Part shown: one piece after another, positions 27,286 through 35,118 of the stretch
How the letters are laid out: every line of letters starts with the position of its first letter
How positions within the stretch are numbered: position 1 is the first letter of the stretch
Assembly: GCF_014196055.1 (NCBI RefSeq)
Contig: NZ_JACICY010000001.1
Coordinates: forward strand, 696,203 to 760,202
Direction: 5' to 3'
DNA length: 64,000 bases
DNA from: Novosphingobium hassiacum
GTDB taxonomy: Bacteria; Pseudomonadota; Alphaproteobacteria; Sphingomonadales; Sphingomonadaceae
Made by a program: the position numbers and the translations under genes
The notes under the pieces: generated by a model
The model's input: the letters and a program-made list of their open reading frames with translations, nothing else
What the model was told of the DNA's origin: nothing
Database searches by the model: none

Positions 27286-28263
27286 TCACGGCACCAAGAT
27301 AAGTTTGCCCATGGTGCTCCGGCCTTCAAGCGCACGATGCGCCTCCGCTGCTTCCGCCAGCGGATAGACGCCGCCGATCGTCACCTTGAGGTCTCCCCGC
27401 GCGGCGGCTTCGAACAGTACGGTCAATTCTGCCCTCAGGCTGGGGGGCGTCAGCAACGGGACCAGCGCGAAGCCGGTGATTGACTGGTTCTTAAAAATGA
27501 GGCCGAGAAGATCGGGAACGCCCAGCGCAAACTGTTGAATGTTGAGCGCTCCGTAGATGACCATCTGTCCGAGTGGCGCCAGCGCGGAGAGGCCATCCAT
27601 CGTGATCGCACCGCCCACCGATTCATAGATGATATCCGGCCCCGCGCCACCAAGCGCTGCGGTCCAGTTTGGGTCGGTATAGTCAACGCCCACATCCGCG
27701 CCGAGCGAGCGTGCGAACTCCAGCTTTGCCTCGGTGCTCGCCGCCGCGACAATGCAGCGCGCGCCCGCCTGCCTTGCGAGTTGAACAAGGATCGAGCCGA
27801 CACCGCCTGCGGCACCGGTGACAAGCACTGTCTTGCCTTGAGGTGGCGCCTGTCTGAGCAGATAGGCCGCCGTCAGCCCTTGCACCATGAGCGCCGTCGC
27901 ATCCTCAAACGACAGTCCGTCGGGCAAGGGAACGATGTAGTCTGCCGGAACCACGACATATTCGGCGTAGCCACCGAACGATATATTCGCAGCGAACAGT
28001 GGTGCGGCGACACGGGTTCCGATCGTGAGCCCATCGACATCGGCTCCCAGCCCGGCGATCGTTCCGGCGACTTCCGACCCAAGGACGGATGGCAGCGGCG
28101 GGGTCATGGCGTAACGATCCTGCCGCATCAGGACGTCGGAGAAATTGATTCCTGCCGCGTGAACCCTGACGAGCACTTCGCCGGGCCCGGGTACCGGGTC
28201 CGCCACATCGCCGTATTCGAGGACGTCGGGGTCGCCGAAACGGCGCAATTCGATGGCTTTCAT
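27286..28263 (-). CDS. NADPH:quinone oxidoreductase-like zinc-independent MDR protein
   Basis: A 325-residue medium-chain dehydrogenase/reductase of the quinone oxidoreductase group. GroES-like N-terminal half (GPGEVLVRVHAAGINFSDVL) and Rossmann half with VLVTGAAGGVGSILVQLAR near residue 145. The zinc-ligand cysteines of alcohol dehydrogenases are absent. It likely reduces quinones or enones with NADPH. It is divergent from an HxlR regulator, a frequent pairing in electrophile-stress loci. Confidence 0.85.
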   Translation of the reverse strand: MKAIELRRFGDPDVLEYGDVADPVPGPGEVLVRVHAAGINFSDVLMRQDRYAMTPPLPSVLGSEVAGTIAGLGADVDGLTIGTRVAAPLFAANISFGGYAEYVVVPADYIVPLPDGLSFEDATALMVQGLTAAYLLRQAPPQGKTVLVTGAAGGVGSILVQLARQAGARCIVAAASTEAKLEFARSLGADVGVDYTDPNWTAALGGAGPDIIYESVGGAITMDGLSALAPLGQMVIYGALNIQQFALGVPDLLGLIFKNQSITGFALVPLLTPPSLRAELTVLFEAAARGDLKVTIGGVYPLAEAAEAHRALEGRSTMGKLILVP

Positions 28264-28362
28264 GAAGGATCTCGCTTGGCTGTGTAACGAGACCTGTGTT
28301 TGGCCGAATAGCCCCTTTGGAAACTACACACTCTTTCGTGCCATACACACCAGGAGGTAACC

Positions 28363-28767
28363 ATGGTCCATCTCACGAAGCGTTTGCCACTGCTTCCAGC
28401 AGAACGCGCGCTCAAGGTCATCGCTGGGCGATGGAAGCCCATCATCCTTTATCATCTGTTCGATGGCGCGCTGCGCTTGTCGGAACTCCATCGCCGCATG
28501 CCGGCGATCAGCCAGAAGGTACTGATCCAGCAATTGCGGGAGATGGAGGAGCACGGCATCGTCCATCGCGAGATTTTCCGCCAGGTGCCGCCCCGTGTCG
28601 AATACAATGCGACGCCGCTTGGCCTCAGTTTGGGGCCAGTACTGCTGGCGTTGTGCGATTGGGGACGGCGTCACGCCCGGGAACTCGACGAAATCGATCG
28701 GATGATCGATTGTCCGGCAGCCTTGGCAGTGCATCCCGGAGCGATCGCCCAAGCCTTGCCGGCCTGA
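28363..28767 (+). CDS. HxlR-family transcriptional regulator
   Basis: A 134-residue winged-helix regulator of the HxlR group. It shows ALKVIAGRWKPIILYHLFDG and LRLSELHRRMPAISQKVLIQQLREME, the family core; it lacks the N-terminal Cys of redox-sensing HypR/YodB types (no Cys before residue ~105). AGGAGG lies 7 bases before the ATG. It probably controls the divergent quinone oxidoreductase. Confidence 0.88.
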   Translation: MVHLTKRLPLLPAERALKVIAGRWKPIILYHLFDGALRLSELHRRMPAISQKVLIQQLREMEEHGIVHREIFRQVPPRVEYNATPLGLSLGPVLLALCDWGRRHARELDEIDRMIDCPAALAVHPGAIAQALPA

Positions 28768-28774
28768 TTGGCAC

Positions 28775-29566
28775 TCAGGGTATGGTCGAAGGCGACGAGT
28801 CCTGCGCGAACAGGCGCTGGAACTGCCGCAATTCGTCAGGTTCGATGTCGGATACGGCCCAGAATTCCAGACCGTCCTGCGCCCATCGCACCAGGCTGAA
28901 ACCCTCGCGGCGCGTGACAAACCCGGCAGAGGACAGGATGCCGCGCGCAGGCCGTACGAACAAATTGATCGTGTGCAGGCGGCGATGATAGACGATTGCG
29001 GGCACGACCTGCCCATCGACATAGTCCAGACGGCCACCGACGAGCGGAAAGGCTTGGGCTGCAAGCTCCGGCACCGGCGGCGCGAACTCTATGCGGCCGT
29101 TGAACCACGGCTTCACCACGTGGCGATTGGAGGTTGCGATATCGGTCACGTGGTTTGCCAGGAGCGAGCGCACATGATTGGCAACAAGCTGGTCCTGTAA
29201 GCTCGCAGTCGTAAGTTGCGGCGTGGCCACGAACAGCACAAGGCTTGCAGCCAGAGCCACAAGAGCACCGCTCGCGATCGGTGATCGCCAAGGCCTGTGC
29301 GATGATCGACGCAGGCGGGCGTTGTCTCGTACAGGGGCGGTTGCGGCTTGCAATGCGGCGTCCACCCGGTTGCGCACCGCCGCTGGCATGGTGTGGGAAA
29401 CGCCATCCGCGGACAGGCTGGCGCGGACCGTTTCAAGACGCTGCAATTCGTCTGCGCACGCAGCACAGGTTTTCACGTGGGCTTCAACCGCAAGATTGTT
29501 GGCAGCATCCAGTTCCCCGTCGATCAGGCCGTGGAGCAGCAACGATTGGTCGGAACAGGTGTTCAT
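28775..29566 (-). CDS. Membrane anti-sigma factor with zinc-finger (zf-HC2/ZAS) domain
   Basis: A 263-residue protein with an N-terminal zinc-binding anti-sigma domain (H-x3-C-x2-C in EAHVKTCAACADEL, residues ~29-42), a transmembrane helix near SGALVALAASLVLFVATPQ, and a periplasmic C-terminal domain. It overlaps the sigma gene upstream by four bases (ATGA) and should hold that sigma factor until a redox or metal signal. The C-terminal EGFSLVRWAQDGLEFWAVSDI block is common to proteins of this type. Last gene of a four-gene operon. Confidence 0.85.
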   Translation of the reverse strand: MNTCSDQSLLLHGLIDGELDAANNLAVEAHVKTCAACADELQRLETVRASLSADGVSHTMPAAVRNRVDAALQAATAPVRDNARLRRSSHRPWRSPIASGALVALAASLVLFVATPQLTTASLQDQLVANHVRSLLANHVTDIATSNRHVVKPWFNGRIEFAPPVPELAAQAFPLVGGRLDYVDGQVVPAIVYHRRLHTINLFVRPARGILSSAGFVTRREGFSLVRWAQDGLEFWAVSDIEPDELRQFQRLFAQDSSPSTIP

Positions 29567-30180
29567 GGCCGGATCATCCTGCCTTGGGCGTCTTCGGAAA
29601 TGAGCAAGGTGGCCAGCATCTGGCGCGCACGGGCGAGACGCGACATGACGGTCCCGATCGGCACGGCGGTCAGGCTAGCTATTTCCTTGTACGAAAGCTC
29701 CTCAAGTTCTCGCAGAACTATTGTTTCGCGAAATGGTTCGGGCAGATTTTCGATCATGGCGCGAACGGAATCCACTGCATTGCGCCGCATCAGGATCACT
29801 TCGGGGGTATCCTCGTCGATGGCCTGCGCTTCATCGCTGGCTTGTGAGGAAGTCGAAACGCGGTCCCGGTTGGCGCTGATCCAGTTGTAGAAGCAGTTGC
29901 GCACGATTGCGAAAAGCCATGCCTTGGCCGATTCACCGCGATAGCTGTCGAACGAACGGAACGCGCGCAGGAAGGCATCCTGCACGATGTCCTCGGCTCC
30001 ACTGGGGTCGCGCGCAAGATAGCGGGCGAAGTTATAGGCTGCATCCATGTGCGGAAGCATGACCTCCCGAAAACGCTCGGCCTGATGGTGCGGAACGGCC
30101 GATGTGCCGACATTTTTCGGTGCCTGTGAGCGCCAGACGCGGCTGAAGGCGAGATGGGGGCGCAGGAAGCTTCGCGTCAT
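29563..30180 (-). CDS. ECF RNA polymerase sigma factor
   Basis: A 205-residue group IV sigma factor. Sigma-2 region: AEDIVQDAFLRAFRSFDSYRG and AKAWLFAIVRNCFYNW. Sigma-4 region: LPEPFRETIVLRELEELSYKEIA with GTVMSRLARARQML as the recognition helix. The N terminus carries ~35 extra residues before the sigma-2 core, so the true start may be a later codon. Partner of the anti-sigma that follows. Neighbours suggest control of a cupredoxin and metallophosphoesterase. Confidence 0.9.
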   Translation of the reverse strand: MTRSFLRPHLAFSRVWRSQAPKNVGTSAVPHHQAERFREVMLPHMDAAYNFARYLARDPSGAEDIVQDAFLRAFRSFDSYRGESAKAWLFAIVRNCFYNWISANRDRVSTSSQASDEAQAIDEDTPEVILMRRNAVDSVRAMIENLPEPFRETIVLRELEELSYKEIASLTAVPIGTVMSRLARARQMLATLLISEDAQGRMIRP

Positions 30181-30214
30181 GCGCTCGCGCTCGCCCTTGG
30201 CCGCTCCGCTCTGG

Positions 30215-30589
30215 TCATCGCGCCTTGACGATGATCCTGCCGGTCATGTGCGGATGAAGGGAGCAGAAATACCCGTAGTCGCCGACCTTGGTGAAGGTGA
30301 ACGAATAGCTGTCGCCGGTATCTAGCGCGCTGGACCGGAACGCCTTGGCATTGGCCACCACGCTGTGCGGGTCCTCATCGGCATTGGTCCACGTGACCGT
30401 CGTTCCGGGCCTGACCGTCACGATGGCTGGGACGAACGCAAAGTTCCTGATCTGAACGACCTGCGCTTCGGCTGCCGCTGGGCCTCGTCCGGCAGCATGA
30501 GCCGGGTGAGAGGATGCGACGACGGAACTTACGGCAATCGTAATGGCAAGCCATGTGGCGCGCTGGTGGCGATGTTTCAAAGGGGGCAT
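30215..30589 (-). CDS. Periplasmic cupredoxin (plastocyanin/azurin-like)
   Basis: A 124-residue blue-copper domain protein with a signal peptide ending at HAAG (SSVVASSHPAHA). The type 1 copper ligands are in DPHSV (His), YFCSLHPHM (Cys, His and Met). It likely carries electrons or binds copper in the periplasm. AGAGGT precedes the ATG at 30589. It sits between the metallophosphoesterase and sigma genes, 33-34 bases from each, in one operon. Confidence 0.88.
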   Translation of the reverse strand: MPPLKHRHQRATWLAITIAVSSVVASSHPAHAAGRGPAAAEAQVVQIRNFAFVPAIVTVRPGTTVTWTNADEDPHSVVANAKAFRSSALDTGDSYSFTFTKVGDYGYFCSLHPHMTGRIIVKAR

Positions 30590-30622
30590 GTGGGTGTACC
30601 TCTTGACCTGATGTGGGTGCGA

Positions 30623-31576
30623 TCACCCGAGCGCGGCATCGATGAGGGCGATGGGCTCAGCGCCGGGTACGACCGTCGCCGTCCGGATGCCGAGCACGCT
30701 GTGCAGTGTTTCTGCAGCGACCTTGAGCGGGCCGGGCGATCGCGCCGCGCCCGGTGCGGGCTGGGGATAGGCGGTGGAGCGGGCGCTGTGAAAGCTGATG
30801 TTGCCTTCCACCTTTTGGATGATCTGGTGGATATGGCCGTTGAGCACTGTCACCGAGCCGAAGCGGCGCATCAGCGACAAGGCCTGAAGGCTGTCATCCG
30901 TCCCCCAGCCCCAATCGGCGTAAACCGTCCACAGCGGAATATGGGCGAAAACGACGATCGGTGTGCTGGCCGATCGTCCCGCCAGATCCCTGGCAAGCCA
31001 GATCAACTGTTCCTCGCCCAAATGGCCCATGCCGCCGGGCTGGAGATTGGCTACGTTGACCAGGGCAATGAAATGAACGCCATCGTGATCGAAGCTGTAC
31101 CAGCCCGTTCCCAGCGTGGTTTTTCCATAGCGCGAGAGAAAGGCCTTGCCGCCACCTTCATCGAGCATGTCGTGTTCGCCTGGAACGTGAAACGCGGGGA
31201 TGCCGGCCTCGCTGACGATGGCATCTGCATCCGCAAATTCGGCATCCTTCGAGAGGTGCGTGATGTCACCCGTGTGGAGGATGAAGGCAGGCTTTTGCGG
31301 CAGCAGTTTGATCTTTGCGACAGCTTCCTGAAACGTCCCGCGGGCGTTCGGATTGGCTGGCTTGTCGAACCCGACATGGCTGTCGCTGATCTGGAGAAAG
31401 CTGAACGGGGTCACGCGTCCGGCGGCCGGATCGGGACGCTGAGCCGCTAGCGCGGCGTCCAGACTGATCGATGAGGCAATGCCTCCGCCCATCACGTAGA
31501 GAGCGCCCGTGCCAGCCCAGCCCATGCATTGCAGCATTCCGCGCCGATCGATCCGGTCGCTGGCCTTGGTGTCCAT
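30623..31576 (-). CDS. Exported metallophosphoesterase
   Basis: A 317-residue calcineurin-like phosphoesterase. A Tat-like signal (RIDRRGMLQCMGWAG) suggests export. Motifs: SDSHVG (DxH), GDITH, GEHD in place of the usual GNHD, FAHIPLW and NGHIHQ. The Asn-to-Glu change in the third motif is unusual. GGAG lies 8 bases before the ATG at 31576, which is preferred to a start 18 bases upstream. It leads an operon with a cupredoxin, sigma factor and anti-sigma. Substrate unknown. Confidence 0.83.
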   Translation of the reverse strand: MDTKASDRIDRRGMLQCMGWAGTGALYVMGGGIASSISLDAALAAQRPDPAAGRVTPFSFLQISDSHVGFDKPANPNARGTFQEAVAKIKLLPQKPAFILHTGDITHLSKDAEFADADAIVSEAGIPAFHVPGEHDMLDEGGGKAFLSRYGKTTLGTGWYSFDHDGVHFIALVNVANLQPGGMGHLGEEQLIWLARDLAGRSASTPIVVFAHIPLWTVYADWGWGTDDSLQALSLMRRFGSVTVLNGHIHQIIQKVEGNISFHSARSTAYPQPAPGAARSPGPLKVAAETLHSVLGIRTATVVPGAEPIALIDAALG

Positions 31577-31610
31577 ACTTGCTGCTCCATCCATCTGGTG
31601 TGATCGCAAG

Positions 31611-31640
31611 AGGTGACCGCAAGCAGCGTCGGTTTATTCC
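31611..31640 (-). promoter_or_regulatory. Possible ECF-type promoter of the metallophosphoesterase operon
   Basis: On the minus strand GGAATAAACC (31640-31631) resembles ECF -35 elements, with GCGGTC about 16 bases on. Only one copy is seen, so the link to the sigma factor of this operon is tentative. Confidence 0.3.
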
Positions 31641-31684
31641 TGTTCCAGCCGAAATTTTTTGCGAGACCTTCGCCCGCACAGGGC

Positions 31685-32125
31685 TCAATCGAGACGCAGC
31701 ATGCGATCGAGCGCCCACTTTCCGCTGCCCCGGACGATGAGAAACAGCAACAGCGCCGCCCAAGTCAGGTGTGTGGGCCATGCATCGGGATAGACGAATA
31801 TCTCGATCACCGCAGTCATCCCCAGCAACGCCGCTGCCGCCGGGCGGGTCAGCAGGCCGAGCACAAGCAGGATCGGGAACAAGTGCTCGCTATACGTCGC
31901 TGCGTATGCGGCGATATCCGATGGGACGAGCGGCAGCTGATATTCTGTGTCGAACAATTCAAAGGTGGAAGGCGTGATGGTGAGCACCCCTTCCACCTTT
32001 GTGCGACCCGAAAGGAAGAAGATGGCAGCGATACTCACGCGCGCAATCAGCAGCAGCAGGCTTTCCGGGGTGCGGTGGATCAACCAGTCTGATACTTCAC
32101 CATAACGGCGCGCAAGAGGGGTCAT
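31685..32125 (-). CDS. DoxX-family membrane protein (BufD-like)
   Basis: A 146-residue, four-helix DoxX protein (helices near [39 protein letters not shown] and [14 protein letters not shown]). DoxX proteins accompany bufferin precursors in other bacteria and are thought to help quinone-linked redox reactions. AAGGAGAAG precedes the ATG at 32125; the longer frame upstream lies over the bufA1 gene. It follows bufA1 by 28 bases and shares its promoter. Confidence 0.85.
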   Translation of the reverse strand: MTPLARRYGEVSDWLIHRTPESLLLLIARVSIAAIFFLSGRTKVEGVLTITPSTFELFDTEYQLPLVPSDIAAYAATYSEHLFPILLVLGLLTRPAAAALLGMTAVIEIFVYPDAWPTHLTWAALLLFLIVRGSGKWALDRMLRLD

Positions 32126-32153
32126 CGCTCTTCTCCTTGGGGATGGGGTAAGC

Positions 32154-32420
32154 TCAGGCCTTGGGCGTGAGCGAGCCGAAGCCCTTGGGAGTCTTGATCT
32201 TCGTGCAGGTGCCTGCCTTGACCAGTTTCCAGGCATCGCCCTGATAAGCGACCTTGGACGTGCCTGCGCAGCTTGTGCCAGCGCCAGCCTTGCAGTCGTT
32301 CTTGCCAGCTTGAGAAACGCCATAGCATTTCTCCATCGGGGCCTTGGGCGCTGCGTGGGCAGTGCCAGCCGCAAGGGCAAGTGCGAGAGATGCAGCCAGA
32401 ATAGCCGGGGTGGATGTCAT
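32154..32420 (-). CDS. bufA1: BufA1-type bufferin precursor (DUF2282)
   Basis: An 88-residue DUF2282 protein. A signal peptide (residues 1-24, ending AHAAP) precedes a mature part with four cysteines (32, 43, 51, 72) in the typical [13 protein letters not shown] and SCAG...GTC pattern. Proteins of this kind are precursors of bufferins, RiPP metallophores in which an MNIO enzyme changes cysteines to copper-binding heterocycles. Here no MNIO gene follows; only DoxX does. The MNIO at 34276 may serve it. A one-mismatch SigF promoter lies upstream. Confidence 0.88.
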   Translation of the reverse strand: MTSTPAILAASLALALAAGTAHAAPKAPMEKCYGVSQAGKNDCKAGAGTSCAGTSKVAYQGDAWKLVKAGTCTKIKTPKGFGSLTPKA

Positions 32421-32529
32421 TGTTCGTCTCCGTAGAAATTCTGCAGGCCTCACATGCGACGGAACCGTCAGGACGATCCCGTCGCACGGTGACCCTGGGA
32501 GGCCTAGCGGGCCGGGTCACGAATGCCTC

Positions 32530-32555
32530 TTCGCGGCAGTCTGGCGATTCGTTAC
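32530..32555 (-). promoter_or_regulatory. SigF-type promoter of bufA1-doxX
   Basis: Minus strand GTAACG (32555-32550), 16 bases, CGAA (32533-32530). One mismatch in the -35 box. It lies 109 bases before the bufA1 start. Confidence 0.65.
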
Positions 32556-32598
32556 ACTGGCGCAGTGCAGGAGAGTTTTTCCGCGATTGGCATATGCT

Positions 32599-32624
32599 GT
32601 AACCATTCGCCCGTGCGGCCCGAA
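32599..32624 (+). promoter_or_regulatory. SigF-type promoter of sigF-nrsF (autoregulation)
   Basis: GTAACC (32599-32604), 16 bases, CGAA (32621-32624): exact motif, 19 bases before the sigF start. It predicts that the sigma factor drives its own operon. Confidence 0.8.
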
Positions 32625-32643
32625 TGGCATTGCGGGAGTGCAT

Positions 32644-33180
32644 ATGCGGGCGAGTGAAGATCAGCTCAGGTCATGGATGATTGGCGGCCTTGATGGCGAC
32701 GCCGATGCCCATGCCGCATTGCTCCGTGCGCTCGTTCCCATACTGCGATCCTTTTTCGGACGCCGCCTTCGCGGTGCCAGCGATGATGTCGAGGATCTTG
32801 TGCAGGAAACATTGATGGCCATTCACAGCCGGCGCGCGACATATCGTCGCGATCTGCCGCTTGTCGCGTGGGCCTATGGGGTGGCGCGCTACAAATTGAT
32901 CGACCACTTTCGCCGCGCCCGACAAATGGTTTCCATCGACGGGCTCGAGGACATCCTGATTTCGGAAGGGTTCGAAGAGGCTTGTGCCGCGCGGATCGAC
33001 ATTGACCGGCTGCTGGGCGGCATTTCGGCCAAACAGGCAAAGGCAATCCGCGATACCAAGGTCGAAGGCCTCAGCATCGCGGAGGCCGCGCAATCGCAAG
33101 GCGTTAGCGAGGCTGACGTGAAGGTTTCGGTGCATCGCGGGTTGAAGGCGCTTGCGGCGCGGTTGAGAGGAGCGAGCTGA
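32644..33180 (+). CDS. sigF: SigF-type ECF sigma factor
   Basis: A 178-residue sigma factor of the Caulobacter SigF group, which governs metal and oxidative stress genes. Sigma-2: DDVEDLVQETLMAIHSRRATYR and LVAWAYGVARYKLIDHFRR. Sigma-4: ISAKQAKAIRDTKVEGLSIAEAAQ...SEADVKVSVHRGLKALA. GGGAG lies 7 bases before the ATG at 32644; the longer frame upstream overlaps the promoter. The last base of its stop is the first of nrsF. Seven matching promoters in this window support the assignment. Confidence 0.9.
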   Translation: MRASEDQLRSWMIGGLDGDADAHAALLRALVPILRSFFGRRLRGASDDVEDLVQETLMAIHSRRATYRRDLPLVAWAYGVARYKLIDHFRRARQMVSIDGLEDILISEGFEEACAARIDIDRLLGGISAKQAKAIRDTKVEGLSIAEAAQSQGVSEADVKVSVHRGLKALAARLRGAS

Positions 33181-33821
33181 TGCAGACCGAAGATCTGATC
33201 CGCGCTCTTGCAGCTGATGTGCCCCCCGTGTCCAGATTCCTGGTTGCGCGCCGAATGACCATCGGCATCGTGACCGGTGGCATCGCGGCTCTGGCCGGGA
33301 TCGCCCTGACGATCGGCTTCCGGCCCGACCTTGAGACGGCCATGCGTGGTTTTCCGTTCTGGATGAAATTTAGCTACAGCTTGTCGCTTGGCCTGTGTGC
33401 CATCATGGCGGCCCGGCATTTGTCCCGCCCCGAATCCAGTCGATCCGAGTGGCTGCGGCTCCTCATCATTCCCGTAGGACTGCTCGCCGCAGTGTCGGTG
33501 GCCGAACTGGCCCTTACGCCATCACAGGACTGGCACGCGCTGTGGCTGGGGGAAAGCTGGAAGCAATGCGTTCCGCGCGTATTGCTTTACTCACTTCCGA
33601 TTTTTGCAGGTTTGCTCTGGGCATTTCGGCAATTCGCCCCGACGCAATTGCGCCTGACCGGCACGACGGCAGGACTTGCTGCAGGCGCTTGTTCTGCCAC
33701 GCTTTATGGCTTTCATTGCCCGGAAGCTTCGGCCACCTTCGTCTTGAGCTGGTATAGTTTGGGCATCGGTCTGGCCGGAATGGTGGGAGCCTTGGTTGGT
33801 CCACGCTTCATGCGCTGGTGA
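33180..33821 (+). CDS. nrsF: NrsF-type membrane anti-sigma factor (DUF1109)
   Basis: A 213-residue protein with six membrane helices (about residues 27-47, 60-78, 91-111, 130-150, 161-178, 184-206). Cys130 and Cys180 are spaced as the two conserved cysteines that, as I recall, are needed for metal sensing in Caulobacter NrsF. It should hold SigF at the membrane and release it on copper, chromate or cadmium stress. It starts on the last base of sigF (TGATG). Confidence 0.9.
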   Translation: MQTEDLIRALAADVPPVSRFLVARRMTIGIVTGGIAALAGIALTIGFRPDLETAMRGFPFWMKFSYSLSLGLCAIMAARHLSRPESSRSEWLRLLIIPVGLLAAVSVAELALTPSQDWHALWLGESWKQCVPRVLLYSLPIFAGLLWAFRQFAPTQLRLTGTTAGLAAGACSATLYGFHCPEASATFVLSWYSLGIGLAGMVGALVGPRFMRW

Positions 33822-33828
33822 TGCGCGT

Positions 33829-33854
33829 GTAACCAACCGGCAAATTCCTTCGAA
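33829..33854 (+). promoter_or_regulatory. SigF-type promoter of the bufA2 operon
   Basis: GTAACC (33829-33834), 16 bases, CGAA (33851-33854): exact motif, 49 bases before bufA2 and starting 8 bases after the nrsF stop. Confidence 0.82.
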
Positions 33855-33903
33855 GTGCTTCTTGCCATCACGGCAAAGATCTAATTCTTCGAAAGGCTAT
33901 TCC

Positions 33904-34170
33904 ATGATCACCATGAAGTCAGGCGTCAGCATCGCCACGACCGCGGCTCTGCTTGCTCTAGCTGGCATCGGAGCCACTGCCCCGGCCTTTGCCGCAGGCG
34001 GTGCCAAGGCGGTCCACTGCTATGGCGTGAACAGCTGCAAGGGCACGTCGGACTGCAAGACGGCCAAGAACGATTGCAAGGGCCAGAACGGCTGCAAGGG
34101 CCAGGGCTTCAAGGAAATGTCGAGCAAGGCCTGCGCCAAGGCCGGCGGCAGCCTGACTGAACCCCAGTAA
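33904..34170 (+). CDS. bufA2: BufA2-type bufferin precursor
   Basis: An 88-residue precursor with a signal peptide (residues ~1-31, ending APAFAAG). The mature part carries six cysteines (39, 45, 51, 58, 64, 77) in the tandem pattern CYGVNSCKG, DCKTAKNDCKG and GCKGQGF. This is the BufA2 family of periplasmic RiPP metallophores modified by an MNIO enzyme. GAAAGG lies about 10 bases before the ATG at 33904; an ATG three codons later is also possible. It is followed by two strong hairpins and then bufB and bufC. Confidence 0.9.
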   Translation: MITMKSGVSIATTAALLALAGIGATAPAFAAGGAKAVHCYGVNSCKGTSDCKTAKNDCKGQNGCKGQGFKEMSSKACAKAGGSLTEPQ

Positions 34171-34183
34171 CTCTCTTTCCCTA

Positions 34184-34255
34184 GGCCACTTTCTCGCCTC
34201 TCAACCCTCCCGAGAGAGTGGCCACCGAGGCCCGGCATCCTTGACGCCGGGCCTC
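34184..34255 (+). terminator. Tandem stem-loops between bufA2 and bufB
   Basis: Stem 1: GGCCACTTTCTCG (34184-34196) with CGAGAGAGTGGCC (34211-34223), one mismatch. Stem 2: GAGGCCCGGC (34227-34236) with GCCGGGCCTC (34246-34255), perfect. Neither has a T tract. They probably cause partial termination or protect the short bufA2 mRNA, giving more precursor than enzyme. Confidence 0.7.
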
Positions 34256-34275
34256 ACCCCTTCGGAGCATGCAAG

Positions 34276-35118
34276 ATGACTCGCGAGCCCGGCGCTTCCT
34301 TCGACGGCTTTGGCCTTGGCCTGCGGCCTCCTCACTATCAGCAGTTTCTCACGGAACATGTGCCCGTCGATTTCGTCGAGGTGATCTCCGAAAACTTCAT
34401 GATCGATGGCGGACGCCCGCGCTATATCCTTGACCAGATGCGCGAGAGGATGCCGGTCGCGCTCCACGGGGTGTCCATGTCGGTCGGATCATCGGACGGG
34501 TTGGATCTGGATTATCTGGCCCGGCTGAAGGCTTTGGTCGATCATGTCGACCCTCTCTTCGTGTCCGACCATTTGTGCTGGACCCGCATCGATGGCTTCA
34601 ATTCGCATGATCTGCTGCCGCTGCCCTATACCGACGAAGCACTCGATCTGGTCTGTGCCAACATCAGTCAGGCTCAGGATGTTCTGCAGCGGCAGATGTT
34701 GATCGAAAATCCGTCCACTTACCTGCAGTTCCTGGATGAGACGATGACGGAGTGGCAGTTTCTGGACGTACTTTGCGACCGTACTGGCTGCGCCTTGCTG
34801 CTCGACGTCAACAATATCTTCGTGAGCGCCGTCAATCACGGCTTCGATCCGATTGCCTACCTCGATGGTATCCCCGCCGACAGGGTGCGGCAGATTCATC
34901 TTGCCGGGCACAGCCAGGGACGCGACCGCCTGATCGATACGCATGACAAACCCGTGCCACCGCCGGTTTGGGCGCTTTACGCAGCCTCTCGTCACCGGAT
35001 ACCGTCGGTTGCAACGATGATCGAGCGTGACGATGACATTCCGCCGCTGGCCGACTTGCTGGACGAACTCGATATTGCCCGCGAGATCGCCTGCGAAGGC
35101 GAAAGGCAGGCCGCATGA
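34276..35118 (+). CDS. bufB: MNIO-family peptide-modifying enzyme (DUF692, BufB)
   Basis: A 280-residue multinuclear non-haem iron oxidase of the DUF692 family, a TIM-barrel enzyme that oxidises cysteines in a precursor peptide. Conserved blocks: GLGLRPPHYQQFL, FVEVISENFM, VALHGVSMSVGS (residues ~60-72), VSDHLCWT, LIENPSTYLQF, LLLDVNNIFVSAVNHG and HLAGHS, which hold the His, Asp and Glu metal ligands. It should modify BufA2, and perhaps BufA1. bufC overlaps its stop by four bases (ATGA). Confidence 0.92.
   Translation: MTREPGASFDGFGLGLRPPHYQQFLTEHVPVDFVEVISENFMIDGGRPRYILDQMRERMPVALHGVSMSVGSSDGLDLDYLARLKALVDHVDPLFVSDHLCWTRIDGFNSHDLLPLPYTDEALDLVCANISQAQDVLQRQMLIENPSTYLQFLDETMTEWQFLDVLCDRTGCALLLDVNNIFVSAVNHGFDPIAYLDGIPADRVRQIHLAGHSQGRDRLIDTHDKPVPPPVWALYAASRHRIPSVATMIERDDDIPPLADLLDELDIAREIACEGERQAA

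Noticed and set aside
33904..34170. BufA2 precursor as a metallothionein
   Set aside because: It has a signal peptide, the CYGVNSCKG/CKGQ repeats of bufferins and DUF692-DUF2063 genes right after it. Metallothioneins are cytoplasmic.
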